A DNA stretch of 63,926 nucleotides from Mycobacterium intermedium (GTDB lineage: Bacteria > Actinomycetota > Actinomycetes > Mycobacteriales > Mycobacteriaceae). The notes below the pieces were generated by a model, which had not been told where the DNA came from, made no database searches, and saw nothing but the letters and a program-made list of their open reading frames with translations. Both the position numbers and the translations under genes were made by a program. Below, piece after piece: positions 42,716 through 54,290 of this stretch (positions are counted from its first letter, which is position 1; each line of letters begins with the position of its first letter). The DNA is taken from positions 1 to 63,926 of the forward strand of contig NZ_MVHT01000034.1 of NCBI RefSeq assembly GCF_002086275.1, read 5' to 3'.

Positions 42716-43208
42716 CCTTCTTGATCTCGTTGCTTGACCCGCCCACATTGTTGATCTCGGGGTCGCCGTTCTGGTAGGTGATCTTGTTGTCGAGCCCGAT
42801 CACGCTGATGCGCTCTTTGACCGTGTCCAGGTTGATGGTGTTCTTGGTGCCGCCGACGGTGAGTGACTGGCAGGTTCCGGTCACGGTCAGCGTGTTCTTC
42901 GAGCCGGCCACGTTGAGTGATTTGCCGTCACCGCAGTCCACCGTCGCGGTCGTCCCCAACGACCCGTAGTTCACCGTGTCGCCGACCTCGACGGAAATGC
43001 TGGTCGTCAAGTCGCCCGACGAGGTGGTCTCCGTCGCACCGCTTGTCGACTTGGTTGCGCTCGACTTCGTGGTGGTAGTGCTGGTCGTACCGCCCGGCGG
43101 GCTGGCCGTCCCACTGCAGGCCACCAGACCGAACGCCGCGGTGATGGCGGCCACTGCCAGAGCGGGCGCGGCCCGCCGTGCCGTCAGGACAACGCCGTGA
43201 ACGCGCAT
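42708..43208 (-). CDS. Thr-rich lipoprotein with DUF3060 (Rv0679c-like)
   Basis: A 166-residue protein. It has an N-terminal export signal with lipobox LVAC (Cys31), then a Thr/Ser/Lys-rich linker (about 35-70). The C-terminal DUF3060 domain consists of short beta repeats (NVAGSKNTLTVTG, VGGTKNTINLD, GLDNKITYQNGDPEINN). It is predicted to be lipid-anchored in the envelope. It pairs with a second DUF3060 protein 16 nt upstream in the same unit. Rv0679c of M. tuberculosis is a surface-associated Thr-rich protein used for lineage typing. Function unknown. Confidence 0.9.
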   Translation of the reverse strand: MRVHGVVLTARRAAPALAVAAITAAFGLVACSGTASPPGGTTSTTTTKSSATKSTSGATETTSSGDLTTSISVEVGDTVNYGSLGTTATVDCGDGKSLNVAGSKNTLTVTGTCQSLTVGGTKNTINLDTVKERISVIGLDNKITYQNGDPEINNVGGSSNEIKKGG

Positions 43209-43224
43209 GATTCCTCGATTCGTC

Positions 43225-43602
43225 TCAGGGACCTACTCGTTGGATCCGGTTGGTCATGCCCAGCTCGCGGCCACGGTCCCAGATGACTGGATCGCCGTTG
43301 TGGAAGTACACCGTCCCGTCGTAGCCGTAAACGGTGATGTCGTTGATGACGGTGTCGGCGACGACGGTGTTGGACGTACCCATGATCGTCACCGCCCAGC
43401 ACGTTCCCTTCGCCGTCACGTAGTTGTTGGTGCCGTTGACGATGAGGGTGGAGTCGTTGCAGTCAACTGTTGTCTGCAGACCCTGACCCGTGATGTGAGT
43501 GTCACCGTTCTTCGCCTGGGCGACCGGCGGTGACGCGGCAGGGGTGACGGCAACCGTCACAGCGCAGGTAGCCAGCGCCCCGGCAACGGTTGTCCATTTC
43601 AT
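43225..43602 (-). CDS. Secreted DUF3060 protein (Rv0680c-like)
   Basis: A 125-residue protein with a signal peptide (WTTVAGALATCAVTVAVTP, probable cleavage after AQA near 30), followed by a DUF3060 beta-repeat domain (VDCNDSTLIVNGTNNYVTA, GYDGTVYFHNGDPVIWDRG). There is no lipobox, so it is secreted or periplasmic. ATG 43602 is preceded by a G-rich ribosome-binding site (AGGGGGG). It is transcribed with the lipoprotein gene and divergent from a TetR gene across a repeat-rich region. Confidence 0.88.
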   Translation of the reverse strand: MKWTTVAGALATCAVTVAVTPAASPPVAQAKNGDTHITGQGLQTTVDCNDSTLIVNGTNNYVTAKGTCWAVTIMGTSNTVVADTVINDITVYGYDGTVYFHNGDPVIWDRGRELGMTNRIQRVGP

Positions 43603-43709
43603 GGCGGTCCCCCCTTCGTTGGGCGGGTGGTCTGCAGATCTGGATTTGAGATTACGTGTACCGGCCGGTGCTGGGACAGCCCCAAGTTCGCGCGGGTCCA
43701 CTGGTCGCG

Positions 43710-43955
43710 TTGATACTGCGTCCTGGGCGGCAAAGGCCGAGAGGCGACCGCCCTGGGCGCAATGTCAACTCTCGCTGGCGGGCGTTGGGTTTTGACTCTG
43801 CGTCCTGGGCGGCAAAGTGCGAGTAACCCCCGCCAAATCTGCAGTGTCAGCGCTGGCGGGTCCACTGGAAGCGTTGACTCTGCGTCCTGGGCGGCAAAGT
43901 GCGAGTAACTCCCGCCAAATCTGCAGTGTCAACTGGCCCGCCTCAGTCAACTAGA
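43710..43955 (+). repeat. 82-bp tandem repeat, three copies, with conserved stem structure
   Basis: Units begin at 43710, 43792 and 43874 (period 82). The last two share a 58-nt core with one difference. The first copy has a diverged middle but keeps the paired ends: TTGA.ACTGCG with CGCAATGTCAA, and GGGCGG with CCGCCC. Outer arms in the others are TTGAC.CTGC with GCAGTGTCA, and GGCGG with CCGCC. The array fills the promoter region between the DUF3060 genes and the TetR gene. Confidence 0.85.
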
Positions 43956-43986
43956 GTCATTAGTTGAAACTAGAGTCATTAGTTGA
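43950..43986. promoter_or_regulatory. Duplicated operator upstream of the TetR gene
   Basis: An 18-bp sequence, ACTAGAGTCATTAGTTGA, occurs at 43950-43967 and again at 43969-43986. TCAACTA (43947-43953) and TAGTTGA (43961-43967) form a palindrome. It is a likely double binding site for the TetR protein at 44013, affecting it and the divergent DUF3060 genes. Confidence 0.65.
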
Positions 43987-44012
43987 CGCGATGGCCACGA
44001 CCCGGGAGACCC

Positions 44013-44660
44013 ATGGCAGCTCAGCCTGAAACAGCACCGGCGGGTGGTCGCCCGCGCGGCGGCAAGTCCTCGGCCCGTCCCGCCAAGCTGAGTCGTGAGG
44101 GCATCGTCGAGGGCGCACTGATGTTCCTGGATCGCGAGGGCTGGGATTCGCTGACCATCAACGCGTTGGCGACGCAGCTCGGAACCAAGGGGCCGTCGCT
44201 CTACAACCACGTCGACAGCCTCGAGGACCTGCGCCGCGCGGTGCGGATCCGGGTCATCGACGACATCATCACGATGCTCAACCGGGTCGGCGAGGGTCGC
44301 GCCCGTGACGACGCGGTATTGGTTATGGCGGGTGCATACCGCAGCTACGCCCACCACCATCCCGGTCGGTATTCGGCGTTCACCCGGATGCCGCTGGGCG
44401 GCGACGATGCGGAATACGCCGAGGCCACCCGGGCCGCGGCAGCGCCGGTGATCTCGGTGTTGTCGTCCTACGGCCTAGACGGTGAGGACGCCTTCTATGC
44501 GGCCCTGGAGTTCTGGTCGGCACTGCACGGATTTGTGCTGCTGGAAATGACCGGCGTCATGGACGACATCGACACCGATGCCGTGTTCACCGACATGGTG
44601 CTGCGGCTGGCCGCCGGCATGGAACGGCGCACAATAAAGGGGGGCGCTTCGTCCCACTAA
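44013..44660 (+). CDS. TetR-family regulator with WHG domain (Rv0681-like)
   Basis: A 215-residue TetR protein. A basic Gly/Arg/Ser-rich N-terminal tail (about 1-28) precedes the helix-turn-helix IVEGALMFLDREGWDSLTIN and ALATQLGTKGPSLYNHVDSL. The C-terminal domain has FWSALHGFVLLEMTGVMDD, the WHG pattern. The ATG at 44013 with GGGAGA upstream is preferred; the open frame extends to a TTG at 43983 inside the operator. It lies upstream of rpsL but has a separate promoter from it. Confidence 0.88.
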   Translation: MAAQPETAPAGGRPRGGKSSARPAKLSREGIVEGALMFLDREGWDSLTINALATQLGTKGPSLYNHVDSLEDLRRAVRIRVIDDIITMLNRVGEGRARDDAVLVMAGAYRSYAHHHPGRYSAFTRMPLGGDDAEYAEATRAAAAPVISVLSSYGLDGEDAFYAALEFWSALHGFVLLEMTGVMDDIDTDAVFTDMVLRLAAGMERRTIKGGASSH

Positions 44661-44667
44661 GGTCACT

Positions 44668-44697
44668 TTGACCTGCATGACCGCCGACGGGTATTGT
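44668..44697 (+). promoter_or_regulatory. Probable rpsL operon promoter
   Basis: TTGACC (44668-44673), an 18-bp spacer and TATTGT (44692-44697). The 10-mer TATTGTGGTT is identical to that at rplJ. It predicts a leader of about 215 nt before rpsL. Confidence 0.6.
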
Positions 44698-44918
44698 GGT
44701 TCCTCGTGCCTGGCGGCTTGCGACGCCTGAAGTAGAGGCGTTGATGCCGGGCCAATTCGCATGTCCGCGATGCCAACGGATACGACGAATTAAATTCGGG
44801 GCGAGCGCATGCGACACACCCGGCCGCGGGGTACTCGATCTACTCCAAGGCGGGGCATAACTGCAGTACAAGGACTTTTACACCGCACGTCATAACAGCA
44901 AAAGAAGAAAGCCGGTAG

Positions 44919-45293
44919 ATGCCAACCATTCAGCAGCTGGTCCGCAAGGGTCGTCGCGACAAGATCGGCAAGGTCAAGACCGCGGCGCTCAAGGGCAGCC
45001 CGCAACGCCGTGGCGTATGCACCCGCGTGTACACCACCACCCCGAAGAAGCCGAACTCGGCGCTTCGGAAGGTTGCGCGTGTGAAGCTGACGAGCCAGGT
45101 CGAGGTCACCGCCTACATCCCGGGCGAAGGTCACAACCTGCAGGAGCACTCGATGGTGCTGGTGCGTGGCGGCCGTGTGAAGGACCTGCCCGGTGTGCGC
45201 TACAAGATCATCCGCGGTTCGCTTGACACCCAGGGCGTGAAGAACCGCAAGCAGGCTCGCAGCCGCTACGGCGCCAAGAAGGAGAAGAGCTAA
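44919..45293 (+). CDS. rpsL: 30S ribosomal protein S12
   Basis: A 124-residue S12 of the decoding centre. The loop [19 protein letters not shown] contains K43, and [13 protein letters not shown] contains the second streptomycin-related Lys (K88); both are wild type, so no classical rpsL streptomycin resistance is predicted. First gene of the str operon (S12, S7, EF-G, EF-Tu). Its TAA overlaps the rpsG ATG by 1 nt. AAGAAGAAAG lies upstream of the ATG. Confidence 0.98.
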   Translation: MPTIQQLVRKGRRDKIGKVKTAALKGSPQRRGVCTRVYTTTPKKPNSALRKVARVKLTSQVEVTAYIPGEGHNLQEHSMVLVRGGRVKDLPGVRYKIIRGSLDTQGVKNRKQARSRYGAKKEKS

Positions 45294-45763
45294 TGCCGCG
45301 CAAGGGCCCCGCACCCAAGCGTCCGTTGGTCAACGACCCCGTCTACGGGTCGCAGCTGGTCACCCAGTTGGTGAACAAGGTTCTGCTCAAGGGGAAGAAA
45401 TCGCTGGCTGAGCGCATTGTTTATGGTGCGCTCGAAAACGCCCGCGAGAAGACCGGTACCGACCCGGTCATCACCCTCAAGCGGGCCCTGGACAACGTCA
45501 AGCCGGCCTTGGAGGTCCGCAGCCGCCGCGTCGGTGGTGCGACCTACCAGGTCCCGGTGGAGGTGCGACCCGACCGGTCGACCACGTTGGCGTTGCGTTG
45601 GCTGGTCGGCTACTCGCGGCAGCGCCGGGAGAAGACGATGGTCGAGCGCCTGGCAAACGAGATTCTGGATGCCAGCAACGGCCTCGGTGCCTCCGTGAAG
45701 CGGCGCGAGGACACCCACAAGATGGCCGAGGCAAACCGCGCCTTCGCGCACTATCGCTGGTGA
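45293..45763 (+). CDS. rpsG: 30S ribosomal protein S7
   Basis: A 156-residue S7, which nucleates assembly of the 30S head and contacts E-site tRNA. It begins [20 protein letters not shown] and ends [15 protein letters not shown] coupling to rpsL is seen. A small hairpin (CCGGCG/CGCCGG at 45769-45786) separates it from fusA. Confidence 0.98.
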   Translation: MPRKGPAPKRPLVNDPVYGSQLVTQLVNKVLLKGKKSLAERIVYGALENAREKTGTDPVITLKRALDNVKPALEVRSRRVGGATYQVPVEVRPDRSTTLALRWLVGYSRQRREKTMVERLANEILDASNGLGASVKRREDTHKMAEANRAFAHYRW

Positions 45764-45839
45764 TGCAACCGGCGCTGGTACGCCGGGCATAGACCGACAG
45801 CGAAACTAACTAAGCAATCGAAAGAGTGGGAAGACTTCT

Positions 45840-47945
<2,106 letters not shown>

Positions 47946-48063
47946 GCGCCGGGCAATAGGTAAACGCCCTACGAGTAAGCTGACGCGGTTGGCACCCGCG
48001 GCAAATAATTTCAGAACATCAACACTGCTTTTTTAAGCACCAACAGTCCAGGAGGACACAAAA

Positions 48064-49254
48064 GTGGCGAAGGCGAAGTTCCAGCGGACCAAGCCCCACG
48101 TCAACATCGGGACCATCGGTCACGTTGACCACGGCAAGACCACCCTGACCGCGGCCATCACCAAGGTCCTGCACGACAAGTTTCCGGACCTGAATGAGTC
48201 CAAGGCGTTCGACCAGATCGACAACGCGCCTGAGGAGCGTCAGCGCGGTATCACGATCAACATCGCGCACGTGGAGTACCAGACCGACAAGCGCCACTAC
48301 GCGCACGTCGACGCGCCTGGTCACGCTGACTACATCAAGAACATGATCACCGGTGCCGCCCAGATGGACGGCGCGATCCTGGTGGTCGCCGCTACGGACG
48401 GCCCGATGCCGCAGACCCGCGAGCACGTGCTGCTCGCCCGTCAGGTCGGTGTCCCCTACATCCTGGTGGCGCTGAACAAGGCCGACGCGGTCGACGACGA
48501 GGAGCTGCTCGAGCTCGTCGAGATGGAGGTCCGCGAGCTGCTGGCCGCCCAGGAGTTCGACGAGGAGGCCCCCGTTGTGCGGGTGTCCGCCCTGAAGGCT
48601 CTCGAGGGTGACGAGAAGTGGGTCAAGAGCGTCGAGGAGTTGATGGACGCCGTTGACGAGTCGATTCCGGACCCGGTACGCGAGACCGACAAGCCGTTCC
48701 TGATGCCCGTCGAGGACGTCTTCACCATCACCGGCCGTGGCACCGTGGTGACCGGCCGTGTCGAGCGGGGCGTCATCAACGTCAACGAGGAAGTCGAGAT
48801 CGTCGGTATCCGTCCGACCACCACCAAGACCACGGTCACCGGTGTCGAGATGTTCCGCAAGCTGCTCGACCAGGGCCAGGCGGGCGACAACGTCGGTCTG
48901 CTGCTGCGTGGTGTCAAGCGTGAGGACGTCGAGCGCGGGCAGGTCGTCACCAAGCCCGGCACCACCACGCCGCACACCGAGTTCGAGGGCCAGGTCTACA
49001 TCCTGTCCAAGGACGAGGGCGGTCGGCACACGCCGTTCTTCAACAACTACCGTCCGCAGTTCTACTTCCGCACCACCGACGTGACCGGTGTGGTGACGCT
49101 GCCGGAGGGTACGGAGATGGTCATGCCCGGTGACAACACCAACATCTCGGTGAAGCTGATCCAGCCGGTCGCCATGGACGAGGGTCTGCGGTTCGCCATC
49201 CGCGAGGGTGGTCGCACCGTCGGCGCCGGCCGGGTTACCAAGATCATCAAGTAA
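48064..49254 (+). CDS. tuf: Elongation factor Tu
   Basis: A 396-residue EF-Tu that delivers aminoacyl-tRNA to the ribosome. The P-loop is [10 protein letters not shown], switch II is [12 protein letters not shown], and NKAD is present. The start is GTG 48064, with AGGAGG just upstream. A short AT-rich hairpin (TGCTT/AAGCA near 48028-48040) lies in the 118-nt fusA-tuf gap. The gene is followed by a long composite terminator. Confidence 0.98.
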   Translation: MAKAKFQRTKPHVNIGTIGHVDHGKTTLTAAITKVLHDKFPDLNESKAFDQIDNAPEERQRGITINIAHVEYQTDKRHYAHVDAPGHADYIKNMITGAAQMDGAILVVAATDGPMPQTREHVLLARQVGVPYILVALNKADAVDDEELLELVEMEVRELLAAQEFDEEAPVVRVSALKALEGDEKWVKSVEELMDAVDESIPDPVRETDKPFLMPVEDVFTITGRGTVVTGRVERGVINVNEEVEIVGIRPTTTKTTVTGVEMFRKLLDQGQAGDNVGLLLRGVKREDVERGQVVTKPGTTTPHTEFEGQVYILSKDEGGRHTPFFNNYRPQFYFRTTDVTGVVTLPEGTEMVMPGDNTNISVKLIQPVAMDEGLRFAIREGGRTVGAGRVTKIIK

Positions 49255-49280
49255 TTTCGCTGCGCGCTACCTTCGTAGCG

Positions 49281-49330
49281 CCAACAGACGCAAAGCCCCC
49301 GACTAGTTCGGGGGTTTTTGCGTCTGTTGG
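49281..49330. terminator. Composite terminator after tuf
   Basis: CCAACAGACGCAAA (49281-49294) pairs with 49317-49330, and the inner CCCCCGA with TCGGGGG, around loop CTAGT; a run of five Ts follows the inner stem. The outer arms carry the same CAGACGCAAA cassette as the inverted repeat after rplA. Confidence 0.92.
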
Positions 49331-49488
49331 CCGCGGCCGAGGTCGCCAACGTCCAGCAGCAGGTGTTCGACCTGATCAACACTCCCACCCGGCTGCTCCT
49401 TGGGCGTCCCCTGATCGGCGACGGGCGGCCCGGGGCACCGGGAATGCCGATTTCGGCGGCGGAGCGGCGCGTCGGCGAAAAGCTGTGA
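49327..49488 (+). pseudogene. PE_PGRS gene relic (end of PE domain and linker)
   Basis: A 53-codon open frame reads AAAEVANVQQQVFDLINTPT then LLLGRPLIGDGRPGAPG. It closely matches the PE-to-PGRS linker seen in the intact gene at the right end of the window ([24 protein letters not shown]). The PE domain start and the glycine repeats are missing, and the relic begins inside the tuf terminator. It is a decayed or recombined PE_PGRS fragment, probably not expressed. Confidence 0.75.
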
Positions 49489-49551
49489 TCGGTAGGGGCT
49501 GCGCGGGCGCTACTGTGACAGCAACTTTCCGGCTTAACGAGGAGTGGTCAC

Positions 49552-50352
49552 ATGCTGGCGCGCTACATCAAGACGCAGTTGCTGGTGCTGTTGTGTGGGG
49601 GTTTGGTCGGGCCGATCTTTCTGATCGTCTACTTCGCCCTGGGCCTGCAGGAATACACGGGCTGGATGTTCTGGGCCGGTCTGATCATCACCGTGCTCGA
49701 CGTTCTCGTCGCGCTTGCGTTGACCAACTGGGGCGAGAAGACCGCGGCCAAGACGGCGTTGCTGGAACAAACCGGGGTGCTGGCGCTCGCCCAGATCACC
49801 GGCTTGCAGGAGACGGGGACCCGGATCAACGACCAGCCGATGGTGAAGGTGCAGCTGCACATCTCCGGGCCGGGGATCACACCGTTCGACTCCGAAGACC
49901 GGGTGATCGCGAGCGTGACGCGACTCGGCAACCTCACCGCGGGCAAGCTCGTCGTCCTCGTTGATCCCGTCACCAACCAGTACCTGATCGACTGGGAGCG
50001 CAGCGCACTGGTCAACGGCCTGGTGCCCGCGCAGTTCCACGTCTCTTCGGACAACCAGACCTACGACCTGCGTGGGCAGGCCGGACCATTGATGGAGATC
50101 CTGCAAATTCTGAAGGCCAACAACATCCCGTTGAACCGGATGATCGACGTCCGTTCGAATCCGATCCTCACTCAGCAGATCAACGAGGTGGTACGCCGGG
50201 CGGCCCACCAGCAGTCGGGGCAGGCGGCCCCGGCCGCCCAGCAGGCATCGATCGGCGAGCGGCTGCAGGAACTGGATTCGCTGCGCGCCAGCGGTGCGCT
50301 CAACGACCAGGAATACGCCAGCCGCCGCGCCCAGATCATCTCCGAGATCTGA
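49552..50352 (+). CDS. Membrane protein with C-terminal SHOCT-like domain (Rv0686-like)
   Basis: A 266-residue protein. Two transmembrane helices near 8-31 (LLVLLCGGLVGPIFLIVYF) and 38-58 are followed by a soluble beta-rich region (about 85-165). The C-terminal tail has a SHOCT-type short helix pair (ERLQELDSLRASGALNDQEY). SHOCT tails often mediate oligomerisation. It occupies the position of Rv0686. AGGAG precedes the ATG. No function can be assigned. Confidence 0.85.
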   Translation: MLARYIKTQLLVLLCGGLVGPIFLIVYFALGLQEYTGWMFWAGLIITVLDVLVALALTNWGEKTAAKTALLEQTGVLALAQITGLQETGTRINDQPMVKVQLHISGPGITPFDSEDRVIASVTRLGNLTAGKLVVLVDPVTNQYLIDWERSALVNGLVPAQFHVSSDNQTYDLRGQAGPLMEILQILKANNIPLNRMIDVRSNPILTQQINEVVRRAAHQQSGQAAPAAQQASIGERLQELDSLRASGALNDQEYASRRAQIISEI

Positions 50353-50393
50353 CGCGCCGACCGAGTTAGAACACGTTTCAGTTCCGCTGTTAA

Positions 50394-51218
<825 letters not shown>

Positions 51219-51243
51219 GTGTCGACCGTGCTATGAACTCCAC

Positions 51244-52419
51244 GTGACGACTAGCAACGGAATCGTGATCGTCGGCGGCGGGTTGGCCGCCGCCCGCACC
51301 GCCGAGCAGCTGCGACGCGCGGAGTACGCCGGCCCCATCACCATCGTCAGTGACGAGGTGCACCTGCCGTACGACCGGCCGCCCCTGTCCAAGGAAGTGC
51401 TGCGCGCCGAGATCGACGACACCGCCCTCAAACCCCGCGAATGGTACGACGAGAAGAACATCAATCTGCGGCTGGGAGCGGCAGCCACCGGCGTGGACAC
51501 CGCGGCCAAGACCATCACCCTGGCCGATGGCTCCGTGCTCGGCTACGACGACCTCGTCATCGCGACCGGCCTTGTCCCACGGCGCATCCCGAGCTTCCCC
51601 GACCTGGAGGGCATCCGGGTGCTGCGGTCGCTCGACGAGTGCATGGCGCTGCGCAGCCACGCATCGTCGGCCAACAAGGCGGTGGTGATCGGGGCGGGCT
51701 TCATCGGCTGTGAGGTGGCGGCGAGCCTGCGCGGCCTCGGGGTCGACGTGGTCCTGGTGGAGCCTCAGCCGACGCCGCTCGCCTCGGTCCTGGGCACCCA
51801 GATCGGTGAACTGGTGACGCGCCTGCACCGCGACGAGGGTGTCGACGTGCGGACCGGCCTGGGTGTGGCGGAGGTGCGTGGCGACGGGCACGTGGACACC
51901 GTGGTGCTGACCGACGGCACGGAGGTGAGCGCCGACCTGGTGGTGGTGGGCATCGGGTCGCACCCGGCCACGGATTGGCTGGAGGGCAGCGGCATCGAGG
52001 TCGACAACGGCGTGGTGTGCGACGAGGCCGGCCGCACCAGCGCGCCGCACGTTTGGGCGCTGGGTGACGTCGCCTCCTGGCGAGACGCGACGGGACACCA
52101 AGCGCGGGTGGAGCATTGGAGCAACGTCGCCGACCAGGCCCGGGTCATCGTGCCGGCGATACTGGGCAACGAGCTGCCGACCAACGTGGTAGTCCCTTAC
52201 TTCTGGAGCGACCAGTATGACGTCAAGATCCAGTGCCTGGGCGAGCCGGAAGCCACCGACATCGTCCACCTGGTCGAGGACGACGGCCGCAAATTCCTGG
52301 CCTACTACGAACGGGACGGCGTGCTCGTCGGCGTGGTCGGCGGCGGCGTTCCCGGCAAGGTCATGAAGACCCGGGCCAAGATCGCCGCAGCCGCCCCGAT
52401 CGGCGAAGTGCTGGAATAG
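51244..52419 (+). CDS. FAD-dependent ferredoxin/rubredoxin reductase-like protein (Rv0688-like)
   Basis: A 391-residue flavoprotein. The FAD motif is IVIVGGGLAAARTAEQLRRA, the NAD(P) motif is AVVIGAGFIGCEVAASLRGL, and the second FAD motif ends in VWALGDVASWRD. The C-terminal reductase dimer-type domain (YFWSDQYDVKIQCLGEPEAT) is complete. It resembles reductases that feed P450 or dioxygenase ferredoxins. The start is GTG 51244, 25 nt after the SDR, so the two are likely co-transcribed. No ferredoxin gene is adjacent. Confidence 0.9.
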   Translation: MTTSNGIVIVGGGLAAARTAEQLRRAEYAGPITIVSDEVHLPYDRPPLSKEVLRAEIDDTALKPREWYDEKNINLRLGAAATGVDTAAKTITLADGSVLGYDDLVIATGLVPRRIPSFPDLEGIRVLRSLDECMALRSHASSANKAVVIGAGFIGCEVAASLRGLGVDVVLVEPQPTPLASVLGTQIGELVTRLHRDEGVDVRTGLGVAEVRGDGHVDTVVLTDGTEVSADLVVVGIGSHPATDWLEGSGIEVDNGVVCDEAGRTSAPHVWALGDVASWRDATGHQARVEHWSNVADQARVIVPAILGNELPTNVVVPYFWSDQYDVKIQCLGEPEATDIVHLVEDDGRKFLAYYERDGVLVGVVGGGVPGKVMKTRAKIAAAAPIGEVLE

Positions 52420-52428
52420 GCAAGAGTC

Positions 52429-53709
52429 CTAGAACTCGCCCAGGTAGAACCGGCCACCCTGGTCGTCGGCGCACTCGGCCGACAACCCGTACGGCTGGCG
52501 CGACGGCTCGGCCAACACCGTGCCGCCGGCCTCCCGCACCCGCGCGACGGCCGCATCGATGTCGGCGACGGTCCACATCGGCACCGTGCGCGGATGTGCG
52601 CTGCCACCGGCGGCACCGGCCATCGGGTGAACGTTGGCCACCTGCCAGCCGTCGTCGATGCGCCCGGGTTCGAACGTCCACCCCAGCACCCGGCCGTAGA
52701 AACCGCGGAATTCCGCGGAGTCGGCCACCTCGTAGGTGATGTAGGACAGTTCACCCGGGCCAGACCCGTTGAGCTGTGGGCGTTTCCGGCCGGCCATCGG
52801 CTCGAACACGGCGAAGGCCGTGCCTTGGGAGTCGGTCGCCTCCAGTACCGTCCCGAACTCGAACTCGCGCGTTTCGCCCACCGCGCCGCCGGCCTCGGTG
52901 ATCGCCGCGCGAGCGGCGGCCAAATCCGCGACGGCGTAGCAACAGAACAGCGTGGGGCGTCCCGCGACGGTGAAAATGCCGGTCGGCAGGTCTGTGTTGG
53001 TCACTTGCTGGGAGTCCGGATCGTACGTCCAGCCCAGCACGTGACCGTAGAACGCGGCCGCCCGAGCGGCGTCGGGAACCCACACCGAGATGTAGCCGAC
53101 GTCGCCATGCCGGATCGGTTCGCCGACGGGGCCGGTGAGCATCCAGCGGTGGCCGAACGGATCGATGATGGTCGCGTTGCGCGATCCATGGGCCTCGTAG
53201 ATGTCCCGCACGACGTCGGCGCCCTGCTCTTGGGCTCGACGCAAGGCCGCATCGGTGTCCGGGACATGCAGCATCAGGCTGACCGAAACCGCCTCCGGGG
53301 CAGGAGCCTTCAGACCCAGCTCGGGAAACTGGTCGGCCAGATACAGAACACCGCCGGCGATCTCGATTTCGGCGTGCCCAATTCGACTGTCGTCCATCAC
53401 GATTGGCTCACCGATGACGGTTGCGCCGAAAGCATCGGTGTACCAGGCAAGGGCGGCTCGCGCATCGGCGACGGTGAGGTAGGGCAGTGCGGCCGAGCGC
53501 GGGGGCGCAGCGGCGGTGGCCCCAGTGGTATCCGTGTTCAGGGCCGACGGTTCGGTCAATTCGGAAACGGCTGTTGCGGTTCCGCTCATCTCAACTCCTT
53601 CCGGTAACGAAAGCGCGGCCTCGAGGCGCCGTCGCAAGCGCGCCGCGAAGGCCGGATCGGGTTGCACCGGAAGGTCTTCGGTGTGCAGCACGTGCAGAGG
53701 GTCGCTCAT
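52429..53709 (-). CDS. Triple VOC/glyoxalase-domain protein coupled to an ECF sigma factor
   Basis: A 426-residue protein. Residues 1-40 (SDPLHVLHTEDLPVQPDPAF, then RLRRRLEAALSLPEG) are a helical segment like those found in proteins downstream of ECF sigma genes. Three vicinal-oxygen-chelate domains follow: about 75-190 (LTVADARAALAWYTDAFGA, DPFGHRWML), 200-310 (DVGYISVWVPDAARAAAFYG) and 320-425 (ELSYITYEVADSAEFRGFYG). Such domains bind metals and act on glyoxals, antibiotics or dioxygenase substrates. The ATG overlaps the sigma stop (ATGA), so synthesis is coupled. Function unknown; a sigma-controlled detoxification protein is a reasonable guess. Confidence 0.87.
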   Translation of the reverse strand: MSDPLHVLHTEDLPVQPDPAFAARLRRRLEAALSLPEGVEMSGTATAVSELTEPSALNTDTTGATAAAPPRSAALPYLTVADARAALAWYTDAFGATVIGEPIVMDDSRIGHAEIEIAGGVLYLADQFPELGLKAPAPEAVSVSLMLHVPDTDAALRRAQEQGADVVRDIYEAHGSRNATIIDPFGHRWMLTGPVGEPIRHGDVGYISVWVPDAARAAAFYGHVLGWTYDPDSQQVTNTDLPTGIFTVAGRPTLFCCYAVADLAAARAAITEAGGAVGETREFEFGTVLEATDSQGTAFAVFEPMAGRKRPQLNGSGPGELSYITYEVADSAEFRGFYGRVLGWTFEPGRIDDGWQVANVHPMAGAAGGSAHPRTVPMWTVADIDAAVARVREAGGTVLAEPSRQPYGLSAECADDQGGRFYLGEF

Positions 53710-54236
53710 GACGTGCCTCCTTCCGGATATTGCTCCCTGAATGCCCTTCGGGCCCGCACCAGCAGCGCCTCGGTGGCGTGCACGGTGCGTCCGATCAGTT
53801 CGGCGCATTCGCCTACGCTGCAGTCGTCCATGTAGCGCAGCACCAGCACGGTGCGGTGCGGCTCGGTCAACCGGGCCAGCACGCTTTCGGCCACCAGGCG
53901 GTCCAACTCGGCGTCGCAGTCGTCGACCCCGGGCGGTTCTGGCACCTCGGCAACCGGGTCGGTGAACCGGTCGTGGCGGCGTCGGTAATGATCGGCCAGT
54001 TTGTGCCGCGCCACGCCGAGCAACCACGGAACGGCGATCGGCGGCGGGTCGTCCTTTCGGGCGGCGTCCATCGCCGCCAGGAAGGTTTCCGAGGTCAGAT
54101 CCTCGGCCGTCCCGCGATCGCCGCAACGCCGCACGAAGTAGCCGTACACCACCGGCAACGCGTCGTCGTACAGCGACAGCAGCGCGTGCGCGGCTTCGCC
54201 GGCGGCACGGCGATCGCGGTCCGGTCGGGCGCTCAC
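53706..54236 (-). CDS. ECF RNA polymerase sigma factor
   Basis: A 176-residue two-domain ECF sigma factor. Region 2 is near 20-90 (LYDDALPVVYGYFVRRCGD, RGTAEDLTSETFLAAMDAA, PWLLGVARHKLADHYRRR). Region 4 is near 115-165 (LTEPHRTVLVLRYMDDCSVG, ECAELIGRTVHATEALLVRA). It lacks an N-terminal extension and an obvious anti-sigma partner; the coupled downstream gene encodes a triple-VOC protein instead. I do not recall an orthologue at this position in M. tuberculosis. Confidence 0.9.
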   Translation of the reverse strand: MSARPDRDRRAAGEAAHALLSLYDDALPVVYGYFVRRCGDRGTAEDLTSETFLAAMDAARKDDPPPIAVPWLLGVARHKLADHYRRRHDRFTDPVAEVPEPPGVDDCDAELDRLVAESVLARLTEPHRTVLVLRYMDDCSVGECAELIGRTVHATEALLVRARRAFREQYPEGGTS

Positions 54237-54290
54237 ACTCTTATCGTCGCCGTTTCGGCCGAAACTCCGACGGGCCGATCGGAAGAATTT

